A stretch of DNA of 64,000 nt from Deinococcus indicus (GTDB taxonomy: Bacteria; Deinococcota; Deinococci; Deinococcales; Deinococcaceae), in NCBI RefSeq assembly GCF_002198095.1, contig NZ_NHMK01000012.1, positions 86,460-150,459 on the forward strand, read 5' to 3'. The notes beneath the pieces are model-generated. The model was given only the letters and a program-made list of their open reading frames with translations, was not told where the DNA came from and ran no database searches. Made by a program: the position numbers and the translations under genes. This document shows, piece after piece, positions 19,080 to 28,238 of the stretch (position 1 is its first letter; each line of letters opens with the position of its first letter).

Positions 19080-19684
19080 GAACCCTTCCCGAAGGACGTG
19101 GCGCGCAGGTCGCCCACGAAGCCGCGCTGCGCCGCCCGTTCGCGGATGCCCTGGCTGACGTGGTACGTGGACGTGCCGCCGCTGGCGCCGTGGAAGGCGG
19201 TGGACCGGTCCGCCTGTTCCAGCGACACCTTGATGACCGAGCGGACGGGCGTGCCGTCGGGCATGAACAGCGTGAACTGCTGCTCCATGCTGGTGATGAC
19301 CGCCTCGAAATGCCAGGTGGACCCCCACTGGAACAGCACCTTGCCCGGCCGGTTCTTCTGGAGGGCCGACGCCCGGTCGGTTTCCTTGTCGCCGATCTGG
19401 GTCAGCGCCCACAGCGGCGCGGTGTACTTGCGGACGTCCTCGACCGCCCCGGCCGACTGGCGGCGGGCGTACGTGTCGAAGAACAGTTCGAGGGTCAGGG
19501 TGGCGGCCGAGCCACCCACGAACACCTTGTTGCCGGTGTCGCTGGTGTCGCTGTTCTGGGATTTCCAGTCGACGGACCGCGAGATGGTGTACTCGCGCGG
19601 GTTGAACATGCACTCGATGGGAGTCTTGCGGCCGTTGCCGTCGATGGGCACGATCTGGGCCTTGGTGAACTGACCTCCTGCCAT
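19076..19684 (-). CDS. CIS tube-adaptor protein (CIS_tube / Afp7-like N-terminal domain)
   Basis: 202 aa, starting at 19684 with AGGAGG six bases upstream. The motif ECMFNPREYTISRSVDWKSQ is the signature of the CIS tube/LysM adaptor family that joins spike to tube. The usual C-terminal LysM domain is not evident; the tail (HVSQGIRERAAQRGFVGDLR) is shorter. Coupled to the spike gene by a 4-nt overlap. Confidence 0.85.
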   Translation of the reverse strand: MAGGQFTKAQIVPIDGNGRKTPIECMFNPREYTISRSVDWKSQNSDTSDTGNKVFVGGSAATLTLELFFDTYARRQSAGAVEDVRKYTAPLWALTQIGDKETDRASALQKNRPGKVLFQWGSTWHFEAVITSMEQQFTLFMPDGTPVRSVIKVSLEQADRSTAFHGASGGTSTYHVSQGIRERAAQRGFVGDLRATSFGKGS

Positions 19685-19733
19685 GTGGTTCCTCCTGTGC
19701 CCCCGGTGGGTGCGGGGGCGTCACGCGGGGGCG

Positions 19734-22700
19734 TTATTCGCAGCCGTCGGGCCGGGGAATGGTCGGGCGGTACGCGCACCAGCGTTCGCTCTGGCCGCGC
19801 AGGCTGTACGGTCCGCGCAGGATCTTGCGGCCAGGGTCGATGGACGCCACGATCTTGAACGATTCCAGCGAACGGGAACTGATGGTGAGAGTGCCGCCGC
19901 TGAACACGATGTCGATGGGCAGGTCCGGGATGTCGTCGCGGTTGCTGGCGAAGCTGCCCGAGGCGCGCCGGCCGTCGATGTTCAGGATCGTCAGGTACCC
20001 GAACGGGTGCGTCCAGGAGCCGAGCAGGTCGCTGTACGGCGAGTCCGGCGCGGCGGCCGGCGTGACCGTCACCGTCTGCGCGGCGCTGCGGACCGCGCCG
20101 GCCAGCAGGGTGTAGGTCGTGGTCTGGGCAGGGCTGACCTTCACGCTGCCGCGCGCCGGGAAGCTGCCGTCCAGACCCTCGATCTGGATGCGTTCGGCGT
20201 TCTTGACGTTCCAGCTGAGGGTGCTGGACGCGCCGCTGCGGACCGTGCGGGGCGAGGCGCTGAACGCCACGACCGACGGCGTGGCGGCGGGCTGCGCGGG
20301 CGGCGTGACCGGCGGCGTGGCCGTGCCGGTCTGGGCGGCCGGGCGGGGCGTGACGGTCACGGTCCGGCTGCTCTGCTGCTGCCCGCTCGTCAGGACGAAG
20401 CTGGTCGTGCGCGACAGCGTCAGCGTGGTCCGGCCGCGCGGGGGCCAGTTGCCGTTCTGCGGGCCGGGCACGCCGCTGATGCGCACGGCGCTGGCGTTGC
20501 TCACGTCCCAGCTCAGCGTGACCGGGCCGCTGCCGGTCAGGGCGGCGGGCGTGACCGTGAACGCGTTGATGCGCGGCGTGGGGGCGCTGCGGACCGTCAC
20601 GACCTGCGAGCGGGTCACGGTGCCGGCGCGCAGCGTGAAGGTGCGGGTGGCCTGCACCGGCACGGTCGCGCGGCCCGACGCGGGCCAGGACCCGTCGGCG
20701 TTCGGGCCGGGCACGCCGTCGATGCGGACGCTGCTGGCGTTCGTGACGTTCCAGGACAGCACGGCCGTGCCGCGCCCGGTCAGCTGGGCGGGCAGCGCCG
20801 TGAAGGACGTGACGACCGGCGTGGGCGGCGTGACCTTCACGGTCAGGCTGCGCTGCACCTCCCCGACGCTCAGGACGAAGGTGCGGGTCCGGGGGACAGT
20901 CAGGGTGGTGCTACCGCGCGCCGGCCACTTGCCGCCGGTCAGCGGGCCGCTCAGCCCGGCGATCCGCACGGCCGGCGCGTTGCGCACGTCCCAGCTGAGC
21001 GTGACGGGGCCGGGCGCGCTCAGGGCGGCGCTGCTGGCGCGGAAGTCCACGATCTCCACGGGTCGGGGCGTGACGGTCACGCGCTGCTCGATGGTCTTCT
21101 TCCGGCCGTCGCGCAGGTACAGCACCAGCGTGAAGGTGCGGGTCCGGTCGAGCTTCTCGACGATCTCGCTGCCGCTGGCGTCGAACTTGCCGTTCACCGG
21201 TCCCTTGAGGGGCAGCACGTCCACCTGCTGGAAGCCCGGCGCGTTCCAGGTGAGGGTCACGTCGCCCTCCCCGACCAGCCGGGCGGGTTCGGCGGTGAAG
21301 GTGACCTTCTCCAGGTTGGCCTTCTCGGCGTCGGCGGCGAGTTTCTCCGCCTCGGCCTGCTGGTCGACCGGCTGGACCTTCAGGGGCTTGTTCACGGAGA
21401 CCTGCTCGCCGGCCTCGTTACGGGCCGTGAGGGTGATGACCGTGTCGGTGGGCGGCGCGGGCTTGATGGTCTCGCCCTGCGGGCCGCTGTCCTCGGTGCC
21501 GGCCCCGTACTGGACGTTCACGCCGACGGCGTTCTTGGTCTTCCAGGTGATCTTGAACTGTCCGTCGGACTTGACGGTGCCGGGCGTCACCTCGAACTGC
21601 GTGAATTCCGGGGCGGGCGTCGCGATGTCCAGGCGGGCGTTCGCGGAGTTGGTCAGGCCGTTGCCGCCGCTGGCGGTGATGGTGTAGCTCGTGGCGACCT
21701 TCGGCGTGACGGTCTTCTTGCCGCGCGCCGCGACGGTGCCCAGACCCTCGATCATGACCGAGTCGGCGTTCAGGACCTCCCAGGTCAGGACGGCGGATTC
21801 GCCCCGGCTGATCTCGGCGGGTTCGATCCTGAAGGTCTTCACCTGCGGTCCCAGCACACTGACGGCGCGGGCGTCGGTCTCGCGTTCCGTGCCGTTCTGC
21901 GCGGTCAGCGTGAAGGTCGTGTCCCGGCTGGGCTGGAAGCGGCGCGTGCCGCTGGCCGGCACCTTGCCCAGCTCGCTGATCGTGACCTGCTCGGCGTTCC
22001 GGACCCGCCACGTGACCGTGACCGGCCGGTTCCCGGCCACCCGGACGGGCGTCACGTCGAACACCTCGATGACGGGCCGGTCGAAACGGGCCTGCACGGT
22101 CTGGGTGTTCGCCGCCGCGCGGCCGATCAGCGAGCGGGCGTTCAGGGTGTACTTCTGGTCGCGGCTGATGCCGGGCACCGTCAGGCTGCCGTCCCGCGGC
22201 AGGTTCCGGCCCGCCGCGCCCAGTTCCGGGATGCTGACGCGCGTGGCGTTCTGCGTGTCCCAGCGCAGCGTGAACGGCTGCCCCGGCCGGACGACCGTGT
22301 CGCTGCCCGCCAGGTTGAAGGTGTTGATGGTGGGCGGGCGGGTCAGCAGCCAGATCAGCACGCCCAGCAGGATCAGGATCAGCGGCAGCATCCACAGCGG
22401 CACGAGCGGCAGGTGGTGCAGTTCCGCGCGGGCCTGCGCGGCCGGGTGTTCGCCGGGCTCGCCGTCCGGGCGTTCCGGGAACACGTCCACCTGCAGGTCG
22501 TGCTGGCTGGGCGCGCCGAGCCAGCGCAGCGGCACCCGCACGCGCAGTTCCTCCTCGCGCGACTGCCCGGCGCCCAGCGGCAGGCGGGCCGGCAGGTCGT
22601 TCACGCGGATGCGGCCCTGGCCCTGCACGGCCTGACGGGCGGCCATCATGGCGGCGTGGCGGGCCTCGGCGGTCGCCTGCCGCGCCGTCTCGCGGGCCAG

Positions 22701-24500
22701 CTGGGTCGGGTCGACCGGCATGCCCGTCGTGGTCGTCTGCGGAACGGTCACGAGGTCCTGCAGGCGCGGCAGGATCCGCAGCGCGCCCTCGTTGTCACGC
22801 AGGCGCGGCAGCAGGACGCCGTCGGTGTTGCCGCGGTTCTCGACGCGCAGCACGTAGCGGGCGTGCCGCCAGGTGCGCCGCACGGCGGGCAGCAGCGTGG
22901 CGACCGTCTCCTCGAAGGGCGCGACCGTCACGGCCAGCGGCGCGCGGCCGCTCTGGGTGGGGTCCTCGCGGGAGCGGGCCAGGACCGTGACCGGGTACTC
23001 GCCGGCGCGGCTGGCGCTGTCGCGCGGGGCGAGCAGCGTCAGGGTGGTGTGGCCCTGCATGCCGGGGTTCAGCTGCACCTCGCCGTGCGCGTCCTGCACC
23101 CACTCGGGCGGCAGGCCGTCGAGGCTGACGCGGAAGTGGTCCACGGTCGGGCCGGTGTTCGCGAGCAACAGGTGCAGCGTGAAAGGCGTGCCCGGCACCA
23201 GGGTCACGCGGTCCTGTTCGGGTTTCACCACGATGCGGGGCGGCGCGGGGGCCTGCACCGGGTCGAGCAGCACCAGCCAGTAGGGCCGCAGGTACAGCGG
23301 CGTGCGGGCCGGCCAGCGCAGGCGGGTCATGGGCGTCAGGGGCAGGCCGTCCATGACGGTGCCGTTCGTGGCGGTCAGTTCCGTGACGTGCGCCTGCCCG
23401 CCCGTGAATTCCACGTTCAGGTGGTGGCGGCTCACGCCGATGTGTTCCAGCACGACCGCGTTGTCCGGCGCGCGCCCCACCGTCAGGCTGGGCGACGTGA
23501 CGACCTGGGTACGCAGCAGTTCGTGACGTTCGCTGAACACCAGCAGCCGCGTGTCCGGCCCGCTCTCCTGCCCGTCGAGGCTGGGGGCGGGCGGCAGGAC
23601 CGGCAGGGCGCTCAGGCGCAGGGTGGGTTCCGGCCCGCCGGGCATCAGGGCGTTCAGGACCTCCTGCAGGGCCGCCTCGAGCGCGCGGGCGCTGGCGTAC
23701 CGGTCCTGCGGGTCCTTGGCGAGGCAGGTCAGGATGACCTCCTCCAGCGCGGGGGGCAGGTCCGGGCGCAGCAGGCTGGGCACGCGCGGAGCGACGTGCT
23801 GGTGCTTCTCGAGCGCCTCGGCGGCGTCGCGGATCTCGAAGGGCACCAGGCCGGTCACGAGTTCGTACAGAATCAGGCCCAGCGCGTACAGGTCGGTGCG
23901 CAGTTCGTTACGCACGCCCCGGCACTGTTCGGGGCTCATGTACGCCAGGGCGTTCACGACGGCGCGGTCGTGGGTGCCGTAACTGCCGGCGCGCAGCTCA
24001 GCCAGCCCGAAATCCGAGAGTTGCGTGACGTACCCGGTCTGCCCCAGCAGGGCGCGGCCGGGTTGCAGGATCAGGTTCTCGGGTTTCAGGTTGCCGTGCA
24101 TCAGGCCCTGGTCGTGCGCGTGGGCCAGTCCGGCGGCCGCCTGCCGGATCAGGTCGGTGGCCGTCACGATCGGGAGCGGCTGGGCGCTGCGCGCCTGCCC
24201 CTGCAGCAGCTGGCGGGCGCTGCCCTGCCGGCCCAGCTCCATGGCGTAGAAGGCCCGGCGGTCGCGGTGCTGCAGCGGTTCGGTCGGCAGGACGTTCGCG
24301 TGCCGCAGCGAGTTGACCTTCAGCAGCAGCCGCTCGAGCTGCATGATCAGGAACGACTGGCCGCTGCTGGTGTCGTCCAGGACGCGCAGGGCGACCTCGC
24401 GGTTCTCGTCGAGGTCGGCGGCCACGTGGACCGGGCCGAGCCAGCCGCTGCCGAGCGGCCGGCCCAGCTGGTAGTGGTGGAAGGCAGTGCTGTCGGTCAT
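19734..24500 (-). CDS. Giant pseudokinase-FHA-TM-(Ig-like)9 protein of the eCIS operon
   Basis: 1588 aa. Residues 8-285 are an eukaryotic-type Ser/Thr kinase fold: a glycine loop (LGRPLGSGWLG) and DFG (163-165) are present. The VAIK lysine is Arg39 and the HRD catalytic aspartate is Asn137 (HGNLKPEN), so it is probably a pseudokinase. Residues 338-390 are an FHA domain with GR (342-343), SRHH (357-360) and TNG. Two beta-rich segments follow, then one TM helix at 699-719. From about 725 to 1470 there are nine Ig-like repeats with the core VTLSWDVxNAxxVxIxG, and then a small beta-barrel-like C-terminal domain. No signal peptide, so N-in topology like PknB is likely. Start ATG overlaps the upstream stop (ATGA). 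Confidence 0.85.
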   Translation of the reverse strand: MTDSTAFHHYQLGRPLGSGWLGPVHVAADLDENREVALRVLDDTSSGQSFLIMQLERLLLKVNSLRHANVLPTEPLQHRDRRAFYAMELGRQGSARQLLQGQARSAQPLPIVTATDLIRQAAAGLAHAHDQGLMHGNLKPENLILQPGRALLGQTGYVTQLSDFGLAELRAGSYGTHDRAVVNALAYMSPEQCRGVRNELRTDLYALGLILYELVTGLVPFEIRDAAEALEKHQHVAPRVPSLLRPDLPPALEEVILTCLAKDPQDRYASARALEAALQEVLNALMPGGPEPTLRLSALPVLPPAPSLDGQESGPDTRLLVFSERHELLRTQVVTSPSLTVGRAPDNAVVLEHIGVSRHHLNVEFTGGQAHVTELTATNGTVMDGLPLTPMTRLRWPARTPLYLRPYWLVLLDPVQAPAPPRIVVKPEQDRVTLVPGTPFTLHLLLANTGPTVDHFRVSLDGLPPEWVQDAHGEVQLNPGMQGHTTLTLLAPRDSASRAGEYPVTVLARSREDPTQSGRAPLAVTVAPFEETVATLLPAVRRTWRHARYVLRVENRGNTDGVLLPRLRDNEGALRILPRLQDLVTVPQTTTTGMPVDPTQLARETARQATAEARHAAMMAARQAVQGQGRIRVNDLPARLPLGAGQSREEELRVRVPLRWLGAPSQHDLQVDVFPERPDGEPGEHPAAQARAELHHLPLVPLWMLPLILILLGVLIWLLTRPPTINTFNLAGSDTVVRPGQPFTLRWDTQNATRVSIPELGAAGRNLPRDGSLTVPGISRDQKYTLNARSLIGRAAANTQTVQARFDRPVIEVFDVTPVRVAGNRPVTVTWRVRNAEQVTISELGKVPASGTRRFQPSRDTTFTLTAQNGTERETDARAVSVLGPQVKTFRIEPAEISRGESAVLTWEVLNADSVMIEGLGTVAARGKKTVTPKVATSYTITASGGNGLTNSANARLDIATPAPEFTQFEVTPGTVKSDGQFKITWKTKNAVGVNVQYGAGTEDSGPQGETIKPAPPTDTVITLTARNEAGEQVSVNKPLKVQPVDQQAEAEKLAADAEKANLEKVTFTAEPARLVGEGDVTLTWNAPGFQQVDVLPLKGPVNGKFDASGSEIVEKLDRTRTFTLVLYLRDGRKKTIEQRVTVTPRPVEIVDFRASSAALSAPGPVTLSWDVRNAPAVRIAGLSGPLTGGKWPARGSTTLTVPRTRTFVLSVGEVQRSLTVKVTPPTPVVTSFTALPAQLTGRGTAVLSWNVTNASSVRIDGVPGPNADGSWPASGRATVPVQATRTFTLRAGTVTRSQVVTVRSAPTPRINAFTVTPAALTGSGPVTLSWDVSNASAVRISGVPGPQNGNWPPRGRTTLTLSRTTSFVLTSGQQQSSRTVTVTPRPAAQTGTATPPVTPPAQPAATPSVVAFSASPRTVRSGASSTLSWNVKNAERIQIEGLDGSFPARGSVKVSPAQTTTYTLLAGAVRSAAQTVTVTPAAAPDSPYSDLLGSWTHPFGYLTILNIDGRRASGSFASNRDDIPDLPIDIVFSGGTLTISSRSLESFKIVASIDPGRKILRGPYSLRGQSERWCAYRPTIPRPDGCE

Positions 24501-25540
24501 TCAGAGACGTCCTGGGTGGGGCGTGAGGTCCGTGGAGGGGGCGGCGCGGCGGGGTCGGGGGGAAGGTCAGGCCGGGCGGGGTCGGGGGCAGGATCAGGCC
24601 GGGCGGGATCGGGCGTGGGATCAGGCCGGGCAGGGCCGGGCGGCGCGGTGGGGGGCGGGTCGGCCCACTCCACGATCACGCGGGCGTGCGCCGGCGCGTG
24701 CGCGTACACGAAGGCCGTGACGGCCCCGCGCCCGGCGGTGTCCTCGCCGTCCAGGGAGTCGAGCAGCGTGACGCGCAGCGTGTGCGGCTCGGCCGAATCC
24801 TCGCGCAGCACCGGCGTCAGGCCGTACACGGTTTCCAGCGCGCGGGTCAGGCCGTAGCGGGTGCCGCGCCAGCGGTACAGCGTGACCGCCTCGCGCAGCC
24901 ACGCCCGCTGCCGCGCCTCGGGCCAGTGCGGGTCCAGGGGAATGCCCAGCCACTGCGCCGTCCAGCCCAGCACGGGCGGCGGCGCGACCCGCGGGTCGAA
25001 GTGCAGGTCCACGCTGTCCTGCCGGCGTTGCAGCGGCTCCCAGATGCCCTCCAGGACCTTCAGGAAGCGGGCCAGGAACTCGGATTCCTGGTAGAAGGGC
25101 GGCAGGAACGACGTGTACATGGCCGGCCCGGCCGCCGGCGGCAGCGGGGCGGGGGAGGTGGGCAGCGGGGGCCGGGCCGGGCGGGCCGCGAGTTCGCCAT
25201 GCACGTCCCGGCGGCCCGCGGCGGGCGGGGCGGGCGCGGGCGTGGTGTCGTTCAGGAACGCGACGGTGAACGGCCCGATCTGGATCTCGTCGCCGTGTTC
25301 CAGGCGGCGCGGCTGGTGCGGCGTGAGGCGGTGGCCGTTCACGAAGGTGCCGGTCTCGCTGCCGGCCAGGTCGGTCAGCAGCAGCGCGCCGCCCTCCACG
25401 CTGATCTCGGCGTGGCGCACGGCGACGCTCGGGTCGCGCAGCGGCAGGCCGTTGTCGGGCGTGCGGCCGATGGACAGCTGGCGGCCCAGGGTCAGGGAGC
25501 GCAGCACCTCGCCGCGCTGCCGGACCTGCAGTTGCGGCAT
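24497..25540 (-). CDS. FHA-domain / P2 gpI-like baseplate fusion protein
   Basis: 347 aa. Residues 1-95 are an FHA domain (GR at 25-26, VRHAEI at 42-47, VNG at 67-69; the usual Ser before Arg is Val). Residues about 140-255 match the P2 tail protein gpI family of eCIS baseplates (FLPPFYQESEFLARFLKVLE, TLYRWRGTRYGLTRALE). The last 70 residues are a Pro/Asp tail of PARPDP repeats. The start overlaps the gpJ-like stop by one base (TGATG) and the stop overlaps the next start (ATGA). FHA fused to a baseplate wedge suggests phospho-threonine-dependent docking. Confidence 0.85.
   Translation of the reverse strand: MPQLQVRQRGEVLRSLTLGRQLSIGRTPDNGLPLRDPSVAVRHAEISVEGGALLLTDLAGSETGTFVNGHRLTPHQPRRLEHGDEIQIGPFTVAFLNDTTPAPAPPAAGRRDVHGELAARPARPPLPTSPAPLPPAAGPAMYTSFLPPFYQESEFLARFLKVLEGIWEPLQRRQDSVDLHFDPRVAPPPVLGWTAQWLGIPLDPHWPEARQRAWLREAVTLYRWRGTRYGLTRALETVYGLTPVLREDSAEPHTLRVTLLDSLDGEDTAGRGAVTAFVYAHAPAHARVIVEWADPPPTAPPGPARPDPTPDPARPDPAPDPARPDLPPDPAAPPPPRTSRPTQDVSE
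24555..24645 (-). repeat. Tandem repeat encoding the PARPDP tail
   Basis: Imperfect copies of a roughly 24-bp unit (core atcaggccgggcgggatcgg) encode PARPDP-type repeats at the C-terminus of the FHA-gpI protein. Three to four units are visible. Copy number is likely to vary between strains by slippage. Confidence 0.7.
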
Positions 25541-27642
25541 CAGTGATCCACCCGCACGTGGTGAACGTCCGACACGATCAGCGCCTGCGGGGGCAGCGGG
25601 AGGCTGCCGGTGACGGTCTCGCGCTGCTGCGGCTGGCCGGGTTCGGTCAGGACGACCTGCACGTCCTCGGCGACCTCCACGCCGCTCACGCCGCGCAGCA
25701 GGCCGTACAGTTCGCTGATGCTGAGGGTCCGGCCGAACGGCCAGCCGCGCCCGTCGGGGCCGCCCGTGAAGGGATTCAGGTAGCCGTACAGGGCCTGCAT
25801 GGCGCGGCGGCGCACGTCCTCGCGGGCCGGGCGGCTCGCGCCGGGGTACGAGCGGATGGTGGCGGTCACGCTGACCCACACGTACTGCGGGGCGCGCAGG
25901 TCCAGGGTCGTGCCGACCGGGCGGCGCAGGTCGAGTTCCTCCTGCGCGGCGGCGCGCAGTTCGGCGCTGAGCGTCAGGCGTTCCGGCGCGATCCGGCCGG
26001 TCAGCGGCGAGAGCGGGTCGGTCACGTCGCTGTCCGGGCCGATCAGGTCGTCGAGCGACACGCCCGGCAGCAGCGCCAGCGTGACCTGCCCGGCCGGGAC
26101 GTTCAGGGCGCGCAGCGAGCCGGGGTACGTCTGCCCCGGCACGGCCATGTTCGGCGTCACGCAGCGCGCGCGGGCCACGCCCGGCACCTGCGCCGCCAGG
26201 AACTCGTAGTCGTCGGCGGTCACGGCGCGCGTGCGGGTGCGCAGCAGCGACGGCACGCGGTGCAGGGCGTCCTCGAGCTGCTGGCCGTTGCGGCCCCCGG
26301 CGGCCGGGGCGTGGTTCGTGACGCGCGCCACGTACGGCACGCTGCTTTTCAGGACGGTCAGGGTGCGGGCCGGGACGTTCCCGGACGCGCCGCCCCCGTA
26401 CTGGTAGCGGCGCAGGCGGACGGCCGCGTCGGGCGGGGGGGCCGCGCCGAAGCGGTAGACGCTGCCGTCGGGTTGCAGGATGCTGGGGCCGAACGCCACC
26501 TCGCCGCTCGTCGTGTCGAGCGTGAAGTGCCGGTCTTCCGGGCCGGATTCCGAGAAGTCGATCACGGGCGTGAACACCAGCGTGTCGCCCTCGGCGGTCG
26601 TGGCCTCCACCACGTCCCGGTCCGGGTCGAGGTTCAGGACCGGGCCGTGCAGCAGCCGGAACCGCTGGCCGGGCACGCCGGTACTCTGCCCGAGCAGTTC
26701 GTTCATGACGACCGTGGCGTGCCGGGCGGGGACCGTGATGCCGCGCGCGTCCACCTGCAGGGTTTCCAGGTCGGGGCTGACCTTGTACCCGGCGTGCATC
26801 TGTTCGTTCGTCAGGCGGCAGCGCAGCCAGTAGCCGCGCCGGTCGAAGAACGCGCCCTCGCGCATGGCGGGCAGGCGCAGGATCAGTTCGCCGGACACGT
26901 TGAAGGCGTGCGTGCCGTCGTACTCGACCTCGCACGGCACCCAGCGGCCGACCCCGCCCTGCCACGCCTCCCAGACGTACGGCGGGTGGTTGGGGTTCAC
27001 GCCCGCCCCCCCGGCGAGTTCCACGCCGAGGCTCAGGGCCAGCACGTGCTCGCTGTGGTCGTCGGCGAGTTGCAGGAACAGGGCGTCACCGGGGCGCGGT
27101 TCCGGCTGGAAGATCGGGAAGCGGTGGCCCGGCAGGCCCAGTTGCGCCAGGTCGTGACGGACCGCTCCGGCCGTCTCGGCGCTGGCGGTTCCCTCGGATT
27201 CCAGGCGGACCTGCGCCAGGGTGTTCGCGGTGAACAGGCCCGTCAGGGTGGGGGGCCGGATCACGCCGGCGCGTTCGGTGGAGAACACGGTCGCCTCGTT
27301 CACCTCGGTGCGCAGCGTGGCGACCTCGGTGCCGGCCGCGATGACCAGCGGCGTGTCCTGCGGGGCGCTCAGGTACAGCGTGACGGGCGCCACGGCGGCG
27401 CGGGGCGGGGCGAGCTGCACGCCGATCATCTCCAGGAAGGCGATCAGCAGTTTGTCCGGCACCTGGTTGACCCGGTACAGCAGCAGGTCGGTCATCCAGG
27501 CGAAGATCTCGATGATGGCGATGCCGGGGTCGCTGGCGTTGTGGTCGGTCCATTCCGGGCAGTACTGGGGAATGAGCCGGCGCGCCTCTTCGAGGATGTC
27601 GTCGAAGCGGCGGTCGTCGAGGTTCACGGTCGGTAGGGGCAC
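25540..27642 (-). CDS. eCIS baseplate protein, gpJ-like (putative baseplate assembly protein)
   Basis: 700 aa. The start resembles the family: LDDRRFDDILEEARRLIPQYCPEWTDHNASDPGIAIIEIFAWM. The later segment YEFLAAQVPGVARARC is the gpJ/gp6-like core. Corresponds to the Afp11-type wedge protein. GTG start at 27642 with GGAG eight bases upstream. Lies between gp25 and the gpI-like gene, the normal eCIS order. Confidence 0.92.
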   Translation of the reverse strand: MPLPTVNLDDRRFDDILEEARRLIPQYCPEWTDHNASDPGIAIIEIFAWMTDLLLYRVNQVPDKLLIAFLEMIGVQLAPPRAAVAPVTLYLSAPQDTPLVIAAGTEVATLRTEVNEATVFSTERAGVIRPPTLTGLFTANTLAQVRLESEGTASAETAGAVRHDLAQLGLPGHRFPIFQPEPRPGDALFLQLADDHSEHVLALSLGVELAGGAGVNPNHPPYVWEAWQGGVGRWVPCEVEYDGTHAFNVSGELILRLPAMREGAFFDRRGYWLRCRLTNEQMHAGYKVSPDLETLQVDARGITVPARHATVVMNELLGQSTGVPGQRFRLLHGPVLNLDPDRDVVEATTAEGDTLVFTPVIDFSESGPEDRHFTLDTTSGEVAFGPSILQPDGSVYRFGAAPPPDAAVRLRRYQYGGGASGNVPARTLTVLKSSVPYVARVTNHAPAAGGRNGQQLEDALHRVPSLLRTRTRAVTADDYEFLAAQVPGVARARCVTPNMAVPGQTYPGSLRALNVPAGQVTLALLPGVSLDDLIGPDSDVTDPLSPLTGRIAPERLTLSAELRAAAQEELDLRRPVGTTLDLRAPQYVWVSVTATIRSYPGASRPAREDVRRRAMQALYGYLNPFTGGPDGRGWPFGRTLSISELYGLLRGVSGVEVAEDVQVVLTEPGQPQQRETVTGSLPLPPQALIVSDVHHVRVDH

Positions 27643-27690
27643 GGCGGGATCTCCAGAAAGGAAGGGGGGGGCGGCGGCGCGGGTGGGCGC

Positions 27691-28110
27691 CTACAGCGAG
27701 CGGTAGAAGGGAAAGACCAGCGAGCGGGGCTCCGGCTGCCCCTTCAGTCGGTAGCGGATGTCCACCACGACGCGTGAGGTGTCGTTCGGGTCGAGTTGCG
27801 CCTGCACGCCGTCCACGTCGATGCGGGGCTCCCAGGTGCGCAGGGCCTCGTCCACGTAGAACGACGCGAGGCCCAGGGTGGTGGCGTCGCCCGGCGCGAA
27901 CACCAGTTCGTGAATGCGGCAGCCGTACTCGGGCCGCATGACGCGCTGGCCGCGCGCGGTCATCAGCAGGGTCAGGATCGCCTGCGTGACGGCGCGTTCG
28001 CCGGACACCATCGCCAGCTGCCCGCGTGCGTTCACGCCGACCGGGAAGGCCACGCCGGTCCCGAGCACGTCGGCGGGCGTGGGGGCGTCCAGCGAGGAGG
28101 GGAGGCTCAC
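27691..28110 (-). CDS. gp25-like baseplate wedge protein
   Basis: 139 aa, GPW/gp25 family: VSGERAVTQAILTLLMTARGQRVMRPEYGCRIHELVFAP is the diagnostic stretch. GTG start at 28110 overlaps the stop of the 43-aa ORF (GTGA). The family helps nucleate the wedge and the first sheath ring. Confidence 0.93.
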   Translation of the reverse strand: MSLPSSLDAPTPADVLGTGVAFPVGVNARGQLAMVSGERAVTQAILTLLMTARGQRVMRPEYGCRIHELVFAPGDATTLGLASFYVDEALRTWEPRIDVDGVQAQLDPNDTSRVVVDIRYRLKGQPEPRSLVFPFYRSL

Positions 28111-28238
28111 CGGGGCCCCCCCGCGTTCCGCGCCGGCCTGTTCCGTAGGGGACTGCTGAGGCCGGGACTGTTGAAGGCAGGAGGGTTCAGGGCAGGACGG
28201 TTCAGGGCCGCGCCGCCTGGGGCGCTGCGGGCGGTCAT
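28107..28238 (-). CDS. 43-aa ORF with five-residue periodicity, coupled on both sides
   Basis: It begins MTARSAPGGAALNRP and has imperfect five-residue units (ALNRP, ALNPP, AFNSP, GLSSP, LRNRP), encoded by a 15-bp tandem repeat. Its ATG overlaps the upstream stop (ATGA) and its stop overlaps the gp25 start (GTGA). This exact fit at both ends argues that it is translated. Too short for a confident family; pentapeptide-like or disordered linker. It could instead be a readthrough extension joining neighbours. Confidence 0.55.
   Translation of the reverse strand: MTARSAPGGAALNRPALNPPAFNSPGLSSPLRNRPARNAGGPR

Noticed and set aside
19734..20800. Active Ser/Thr kinase annotation for the giant protein
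   Set aside because: VAIK lysine and HRD aspartate are both replaced; called a likely pseudokinase instead.
19683..24857. 1724-codon plus-strand open frame opposite the pseudokinase gene
   Set aside because: Antisense shadow of a GC3-rich gene; no ribosome site and no recognisable domains.
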